NCBI GenBank assembly: GCA_020829485.1
Contig: JAIVFU010000169.1
Coordinates: forward strand, 1 to 10,459
Reading direction: 5' to 3'
DNA from: Nostoc sp. CHAB 5834
Lineage (GTDB): Bacteria; Cyanobacteriota; Cyanobacteriia; Cyanobacteriales; Nostocaceae
DNA: 10,459 bases
Positions 7,096 through 10,459 of this stretch are shown piece by piece (positions within the stretch are counted from its first letter, which is position 1; each line of letters opens with the position of its first letter). The notes below the pieces were generated by a model. The model did not search any database, had not been told where the DNA came from, and was given only the letters and a program-made list of their open reading frames with translations. A program made the position numbers and the translations under genes.

Positions 7096-7770
7096 TCAGG
7101 GCCAGAGCCGGGTCTTCGTCCAACCCTGCCCGTCCCGGTCGAACCGCAGGCGGTCGTGCAAGCGGAACGGCCGATCGCGCCAGAATTCCACGCTGTCCGG
7201 GATCACCCGCCAGCCCGTCCAATGTTCGGGCCGCGGCACGTCCTGCCCTTCGAACCGCGCCGTCTGATCGGCCACCGCCGCCTCAAGCGAGGCGCGACTG
7301 TTCAACACCCGCGACTGGTCCGAGGCCCAGGCCCCGATCCGGCTCTCGCGCGCCCGGCTGGCGAAATAGGCGTCGGCCTCGGCGGCACTGACCGGCTCCA
7401 GCCGCCCGCGCACCCGCACCTGACGCCTCAGGCTCTTCCAGTGGAACAGCAGGGCCGCAGCGGGCGTCGCCGTCACCTGCCGGCCCTTGGCGCTCTCGCG
7501 ATTGGAATAGAAGGTCAGGCCGCGCGCATCGACATCCTTCAACAGCACCATCCGGCTGTCGGGCAGGCCGTCGCCGTCCACGGTCGACAGACACATGGCG
7601 TTGGAATCGTTGATTTCGTGCGCCCGCGCCTGCGCCAGCCATTCGACGAACAGCCCGATCGGCTCATCCCGGTCAAAGATCGTCTCGTCGCCATTGGCGG
7701 CCAGCGCGGCGGCATAGTCCCGATCGTATTCTTCGCGGGTCGGGCTGGGCGGGATCACGGGAGCGGTCAT
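7096..7770 (-). CDS. pdxH: Pyridoxamine 5'-phosphate oxidase
   Basis: A 224-residue FMN enzyme that oxidises pyridoxine or pyridoxamine 5'-phosphate to pyridoxal 5'-phosphate, the last step of vitamin B6 cofactor synthesis and salvage. Recognised blocks are [18 protein letters not shown] (73-90), the FMN/phosphate-binding ESAKGRQ (92-98), [15 protein letters not shown] (108-122), [11 protein letters not shown] (143-153), and the C-terminal [13 protein letters not shown] (200-212) with the substrate-binding RLHDR. It ends RLWP where relatives usually have RLAP or RLSP. Length is close to the E. coli enzyme (218). I chose the ATG at 7768-7770 because [16 protein letters not shown] fits family N-termini. 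An in-frame ATG at 7812 would add 14 residues. Neither start has a strong ribosome site. The gene is divergent from the DnaJ-like gene. Confidence 0.95.
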   Translation of the reverse strand: MTAPVIPPSPTREEYDRDYAAALAANGDETIFDRDEPIGLFVEWLAQARAHEINDSNAMCLSTVDGDGLPDSRMVLLKDVDARGLTFYSNRESAKGRQVTATPAAALLFHWKSLRRQVRVRGRLEPVSAAEADAYFASRARESRIGAWASDQSRVLNSRASLEAAVADQTARFEGQDVPRPEHWTGWRVIPDSVEFWRDRPFRLHDRLRFDRDGQGWTKTRLWP

Positions 7771-7819
7771 GGGTTCCAGATAGACCCTGACCGACGGTTT
7801 TGGGAGAGGCATCCTGTCA

Positions 7820-7837
7820 CGGTTAACCGCGCGTTGA
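7820..7837. promoter_or_regulatory. Palindrome CGGTTAACCG overlapping a CtrA-like TTAA-N7-TTGA
   Basis: A perfect 10-bp palindrome (7820-7829) lies in the 91-bp gap between divergent pdxH and the DnaJ-like gene. Its TTAA (7823-7826) is followed after 7 nt by TTGA (7834-7837), one mismatch from the TTAA-N7-TTAA site of the Caulobacter cell-cycle regulator CtrA. TTGACC at 7834-7839 could also be a -35 element for the plus-strand gene, but no good -10 follows. Either an operator or chance; short sites of this kind occur often. Confidence 0.3.
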
Positions 7838-7861
7838 CCCTGTTCTGCGCCCATTGGGGTC

Positions 7862-8596
7862 ATGTCGTCGCGCGCCACATCCGAAATCGCCTCGATCGCA
7901 GAGGCCCACGCCCTGCTCGGCCTCGACGGCCCGGCCGACGGCGAGGCGCTGAAGGCTGCCTTCCGCCGCGCCATCAAGGCGGCCCGGCCCGATCTGACCG
8001 GTGGCAATGAAGACCATTTCCGGCGCGTGATCGCGGCCTGGGGTCTGATCCGCATGCAAGGCGCGGGACACCTCGCCCTGCCCGCGCCGAAGGCACGACC
8101 GGCGGGTCTGACGGTCGTGGCCATCTCGCCGACCCAGGCGCTGGAAGGCGGCACCGTCGAGGTCCGGATCGGCAAACGCACCCTGCGCATCCGCGTCCCA
8201 GCCGGCCTTCGCACCGGCGACCACGTCCGCCTGACCGGGGCAGCCCGTGACGGCAACGACCTTTATCTGCCCGTCCTGATCCGCCCGACCGCCAGCCTGC
8301 GGATCATGGGCGACGACGTCTACATGCGCTGGCCGGTGTCACAGCGCCTTCTGGATGATGGTGGCCGTGTCGAGATAGACACCCATGCCGGGCCGCGCTC
8401 GGCTTGGGTCGTCGTAGGACTGTCGGCCACCACGACCCAGCTCCGCCTCAAGGGCCTGGGCCTGCCGGCTCGCGGGCGACGCCCCCAAGGCCATCTGTTC
8501 GTGACGCTGGAACCCAGCGCCGACGCACCCTCATCCGCCGACGACCTGCTGGCGCGCTTCACGCGGGTCTGGACGCCGGACCGGCTGGCGGCTTAA
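7862..8596 (+). CDS. DnaJ-like protein with degenerate J-domain (RPD instead of HPD)
   Basis: A 244-residue co-chaperone-like protein. Residues about 11-66 form a J-domain-like helical unit ([36 protein letters not shown]). The loop that activates DnaK reads RPD at 42-44 in place of HPD. Residues about 82-218 match the DnaJ C-terminal substrate-binding domains: [19 protein letters not shown] (108-126), [11 protein letters not shown] (132-142), LRLKGLGLP (194-202) and GHLFVTLEP (210-218). The Gly/Phe linker is absent or very short and the zinc-finger cysteines are absent, so it resembles CbpA-type rather than full DnaJ proteins. Without the histidine it is not expected to stimulate DnaK ATPase, so it may act as a holdase or as a regulator. 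It starts 91 bp from divergent pdxH, and aroC begins 12 nt after its stop, suggesting an operon. Confidence 0.85.
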   Translation: MSSRATSEIASIAEAHALLGLDGPADGEALKAAFRRAIKAARPDLTGGNEDHFRRVIAAWGLIRMQGAGHLALPAPKARPAGLTVVAISPTQALEGGTVEVRIGKRTLRIRVPAGLRTGDHVRLTGAARDGNDLYLPVLIRPTASLRIMGDDVYMRWPVSQRLLDDGGRVEIDTHAGPRSAWVVVGLSATTTQLRLKGLGLPARGRRPQGHLFVTLEPSADAPSSADDLLARFTRVWTPDRLAA

Positions 8597-8608
8597 GCGT
8601 CAGGGACC

Positions 8609-9694
8609 ATGTCCCACAACACCTTCGGCCATCTGTTTCGCGTGACCACCTGGGGCGAGAGCCATGGGCCAGCCATCGGCTGCGTCATCGACGGCTGTCC
8701 GCCCTTGATCCCGCTGACCGAGGCCGACCTGCAACCCTGGCTGGACCGCCGCAAACCGGGCGGAAGTCGTTTCGTCACCCAGCGCAGCGAGAGCGACACC
8801 GCCCGCATCCTGTCCGGCGTCTTCGACGACGGAAACGGACCCGTCACCACCGGCACCCCCATCGCCATCGAGATCCAGAACGAGGACGCGCGGTCAAAGG
8901 ACTATGGCGAGATCGCCCGCGCCTATCGCCCCGGCCATGCCGACCTGACCTATCAGACCAAATACGGCGTGCGCGATCACCGGGGCGGCGGGCGCTCCTC
9001 TGCCCGCGAGACGGCCATGCGCGTGGCCGCCGGAGCCGTGGCCCGCAAGGTGCTAGGCAACAGCATCCGCATCCGCGCGGGCGTGGTCCAGCTGGGCGCG
9101 CACCGGCTGACCGACGATCAGATCGACTTCGAAGCCGTCTACGACAATCCCCTGTTCGCCGCCTCGGCCACAGTCGGCGCCGAGTGGGAGACCTATCTGG
9201 ACGGCGTCCGCAAGGCCGGCTCCTCCATCGGAGCCATCGTGGCGCTGGAGGTCACGGGCCTGCCCGCCGGTTGGGGCAGTCCCCTGTATGGCAAGCTGGA
9301 CGCCGAACTGGCCGCCGCCCTGATGTCGATCAACGCCGTCAAGGGCGTGGAGATCGGTGCCGGCTTCGCCAGTGCCGAGCTGTCGGGCGAGGACAATGCA
9401 GACCAGATGCGCATCGGCGAGGACGGCCAGCCCGTCTTCCTGTCCAACCATGCGGGCGGCGTCCTGGGCGGCATATCGACGGGGCAGCCCCTGACCGCCC
9501 GCGTCGCCTTCAAGCCCACCTCCTCCATCCTGACCCCGCGCCAGACCATCACCCGCGACGGCACCGAGACCGACCTGCGCACCAAGGGCCGCCACGACCC
9601 CTGCGTCGCCCTGCGCGGCGTGCCGGTGGTGGAGGCCATGGCGGCCTGTGTGCTGGCCGATGCGATGCTGAGGCATCGGGCGCAGATGGGTTGA
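8609..9694 (+). CDS. aroC: Chorismate synthase
   Basis: A 361-residue cytoplasmic enzyme that converts 5-enolpyruvylshikimate-3-phosphate to chorismate using reduced FMN, the last step of the shikimate pathway. All three family signatures are present: [16 protein letters not shown] (17-32), [15 protein letters not shown] (106-120) with [11 protein letters not shown] (125-135), and [18 protein letters not shown] (327-344). [16 protein letters not shown] (279-294) and FKPTSS (301-306) are also typical. Length is normal. The ATG follows CAGGGACC, with AGGGA 2-3 nt before the start, and lies 12 nt after the stop of the DnaJ-like gene, so both are probably read from one promoter. No nearby gene shares the pathway. 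The next gene, brnT, starts 25 nt downstream and no terminator hairpin is visible between them. Confidence 0.98.
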   Translation: MSHNTFGHLFRVTTWGESHGPAIGCVIDGCPPLIPLTEADLQPWLDRRKPGGSRFVTQRSESDTARILSGVFDDGNGPVTTGTPIAIEIQNEDARSKDYGEIARAYRPGHADLTYQTKYGVRDHRGGGRSSARETAMRVAAGAVARKVLGNSIRIRAGVVQLGAHRLTDDQIDFEAVYDNPLFAASATVGAEWETYLDGVRKAGSSIGAIVALEVTGLPAGWGSPLYGKLDAELAAALMSINAVKGVEIGAGFASAELSGEDNADQMRIGEDGQPVFLSNHAGGVLGGISTGQPLTARVAFKPTSSILTPRQTITRDGTETDLRTKGRHDPCVALRGVPVVEAMAACVLADAMLRHRAQMG

Positions 9695-9707
9695 GGCCGA
9701 GCAGCAA

Positions 9708-9721
9708 ATCGTATATACGAT
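9708..9721. promoter_or_regulatory. Perfect palindrome ATCGTATATACGAT over the brnT start codon
   Basis: A 14-bp perfect palindrome whose last two bases are the A and T of the brnT ATG (9720-9722). BrnA-type antitoxins are DNA-binding proteins that repress their own operon, so this is a good candidate BrnA operator. TTGAGG at 9691-9696, overlapping the aroC stop, followed after 17 nt by TATACG could be a promoter, but it would start transcription past the ATG. The promoter is therefore uncertain. No Shine-Dalgarno precedes the ATG. Confidence 0.55.
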
Positions 9722-9977
9722 GAATGTCGTCTTCGATCCGGCCAAGGACGCCCTGAACATCGAGAAGCATGGGATTTCATTGTCCCGCGCCAATGACTTC
9801 GAACTCTTCGCGGTCTTCGATGATGACCGCTACGATTACGGAGAGCGTCGCCGCCGCGCTTACGGGGTGATCGATGGCCAAACCTACTATCTGGCCTATG
9901 TGGTTCGTGACGATCGCATCCGCGTCATCAGCCTTCGACGGGCCCACGCCAAGGAGTTCAAACGGTATGTCCCCTAG
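9720..9977 (+). CDS. brnT: BrnT-family ribonuclease toxin
   Basis: An 85-residue toxin of the type II BrnT/BrnA system. BrnT has a RelE-like fold, cleaves RNA and slows growth until it is bound by BrnA. Visible family features are the N-terminal FDPAKDALNIEKHGISLSRA (5-24), matching the usual FeWDpaKa.sN..KHGvsFe.A pattern, and the C-terminal RIRVISLRRAHAKEFKRY (66-83), matching the R.ISaR.A...E...Y block. Length is close to the usual 80-95. The start at 9720 is fixed by the conserved N-terminus although no ribosome site precedes it. The antitoxin gene overlaps its 3' end by 11 nt, so they are translationally coupled. The toxin-first order is typical of brnTA. The system is a small accessory insertion between aroC and the pirin gene. 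Confidence 0.9.
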   Translation: MNVVFDPAKDALNIEKHGISLSRANDFELFAVFDDDRYDYGERRRRAYGVIDGQTYYLAYVVRDDRIRVISLRRAHAKEFKRYVP

Positions 9978-10224
9978 CATCCCCCACGACGACAATCCCG
10001 ACTGGACCGAGGCTGATTTTGCCAAGGCTGAAGGGCCTGAGAGCCTGTCTGCAGCAGAGCTGGCCGCCTTTCCGCGCACCCGCGTTCGAAGCACCCAGAA
10101 GGCTCCCACCAAACGCCCGATCTCCCTTCGCGTGGATGCAGACATCCTGGAGTCTTATCGCGCCACCGGCCCAGGCTGGCAGAGCCGAATGAACGACGCC
10201 CTGCGCAAAGCCATGCCGCGCTAG
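9967..10224 (+). CDS. brnA: BrnA-family antitoxin
   Basis: An 85-residue antitoxin that neutralises BrnT by binding and represses the operon through a ribbon-helix-helix domain. The C-terminal half carries the DNA-binding part: RPISLRVDADILESYRATG (50-68) forms the strand and first helix, and GPGWQSRMNDALRKAM (68-83) the second helix with the characteristic GWQ.R.N.ALR pattern of BrnA. The N-terminal part (PDWTEADFAKAEGPESLSA) is the variable toxin-contact region. The ATG at 9967 overlaps the brnT stop by 11 nt and has AAGGAG at 9951-9956 about 10 nt upstream. A longer in-frame start at 9874 lies deep inside brnT and is not credible. Downstream is an 82-nt gap to the pirin gene. Confidence 0.9.
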   Translation: MSPSIPHDDNPDWTEADFAKAEGPESLSAAELAAFPRTRVRSTQKAPTKRPISLRVDADILESYRATGPGWQSRMNDALRKAMPR

Positions 10225-10253
10225 CCGACCCCTTTTCGCCACCGGCACTGTTA

Positions 10254-10263
10254 CCTATATAGG
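10254..10263. promoter_or_regulatory. Palindrome CCTATATAGG upstream of pirin gene
   Basis: A perfect 10-bp palindrome 43 nt before the pirin-family start. The TATATA core could be a -10 element or the centre of an operator. I see no good -35 sequence upstream. The pirin ATG itself has a clear ribosome site, GGGAG at 10295-10299. Confidence 0.3.
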
Positions 10264-10306
10264 CGTCAGCGAGGTTCATAACCCTCGGATTCCCGGGAGC
10301 ATCCCC

Positions 10307-10459
10307 ATGATCGACGTCAGACCCTTCAACAGCCTGGGCGGAGCCAACCACGGTTGGCTGGACGCCAAACACCACTTCTCCTTCGCCAACTACTATGACC
10401 CCAATCGCATGAGCTGGGGCCGGTTGCGCGTGTGGAACGACGACACCATCGCCGCCAGG
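10307..10459 (+). CDS. Pirin-family protein, N-terminal part (continues beyond window)
   Basis: The first 51 codons of a pirin-like bicupin. The start MIDVRPFNSLGGANHGWLDA with KHHFSFANYYDPNRMSWGRLRVWNDD matches the YhhW-type pirin N-terminus, where the sequence HFSF.NY.D..r..fG.LRV.NDD is conserved. Members bind a metal in the N-terminal cupin, and E. coli YhhW has quercetin 2,3-dioxygenase activity in vitro; the physiological role is unclear. The metal-ligand histidines lie downstream of the window. The ATG follows GGGAG at 7 nt. It is separated from brnA by 82 nt containing the palindrome at 10254-10263, so it probably has its own promoter. Confidence 0.85.
   Translation, partial: MIDVRPFNSLGGANHGWLDAKHHFSFANYYDPNRMSWGRLRVWNDDTIAAR

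Noticed and set aside
8404..9723. 439-codon plus-strand frame overlapping the DnaJ-like gene and aroC
   Set aside because: Arg/Pro/His-rich out-of-frame shadow; aroC and the DnaJ-like gene have clear family motifs in their own frames.
9874..10224. Longer 116-residue version of the BrnA antitoxin
   Set aside because: The extra 31 residues lie out of frame inside brnT and lack a ribosome site; AAGGAG marks the ATG at 9967.

Overview
The window looks like a chromosomal segment of a high-GC alphaproteobacterium of the order Caulobacterales, most likely Brevundimonas or a close relative. This is judged from the strong G/C bias at third codon positions, the TonB-dependent receptor style, an AlkK-type acyl-CoA ligase, short intergenic gaps and CCGG-centred dispersed hairpins. 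No 16S or other marker gene is present, so the genus is an inference. I see no rRNA, tRNA, CRISPR array or insertion sequence, and most of the window is ordinary housekeeping DNA.

Layout: (1) 1-1218, minus strand: N-terminal 406 codons of a TonB-dependent outer-membrane receptor. (2) 1495-2441, plus strand: a small exported protein of unknown function followed 2 nt later by a DUF442/TIGR01244 sulfur-transferase or phosphatase-like protein. (3) 2442-2588, minus strand: a probable 48-residue lipoprotein. (4) 2667-3569, plus strand: a LACTB2-like metallo-beta-lactamase-fold hydrolase. (5) 3573-5901, minus strand: a two-gene unit of an AlkK-type fatty acyl-CoA ligase and a membrane-anchored DUF1499 protein. 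(6) 5902-6218: a non-coding gap dominated by a heptanucleotide tandem array and an inverted partner array. (7) 6219-6866, plus strand: a uridine kinase-type P-loop kinase. (8) 6880-7081: a 202-bp element of nested CCGG hairpins with perfect 12-bp inverted ends. (9) 7096-7770, minus strand: pdxH. (10) 7862-9694, plus strand: a DnaJ-like protein with a degenerate J-domain motif, then aroC. (11) 9720-10224: a BrnT/BrnA toxin-antitoxin pair. (12) From 10307: the start of a pirin-family protein.

Functional themes: central metabolism (chorismate synthesis, pyridoxal phosphate synthesis, pyrimidine salvage, fatty-acid activation) with small accessory pieces between the blocks. The least explained parts are non-coding: the CCCTARt heptamer array with its inverted counterpart directly before the kinase start, the CCGG hairpin element after the same gene, and several perfect palindromes at gene starts (9708-9721 over the brnT start codon, 7820-7829 between pdxH and the DnaJ-like gene, 10254-10263 before the pirin gene). 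Among proteins, the DnaJ homologue with RPD in place of HPD and the small lipoprotein merit attention. No complete undescribed multi-gene system is evident.
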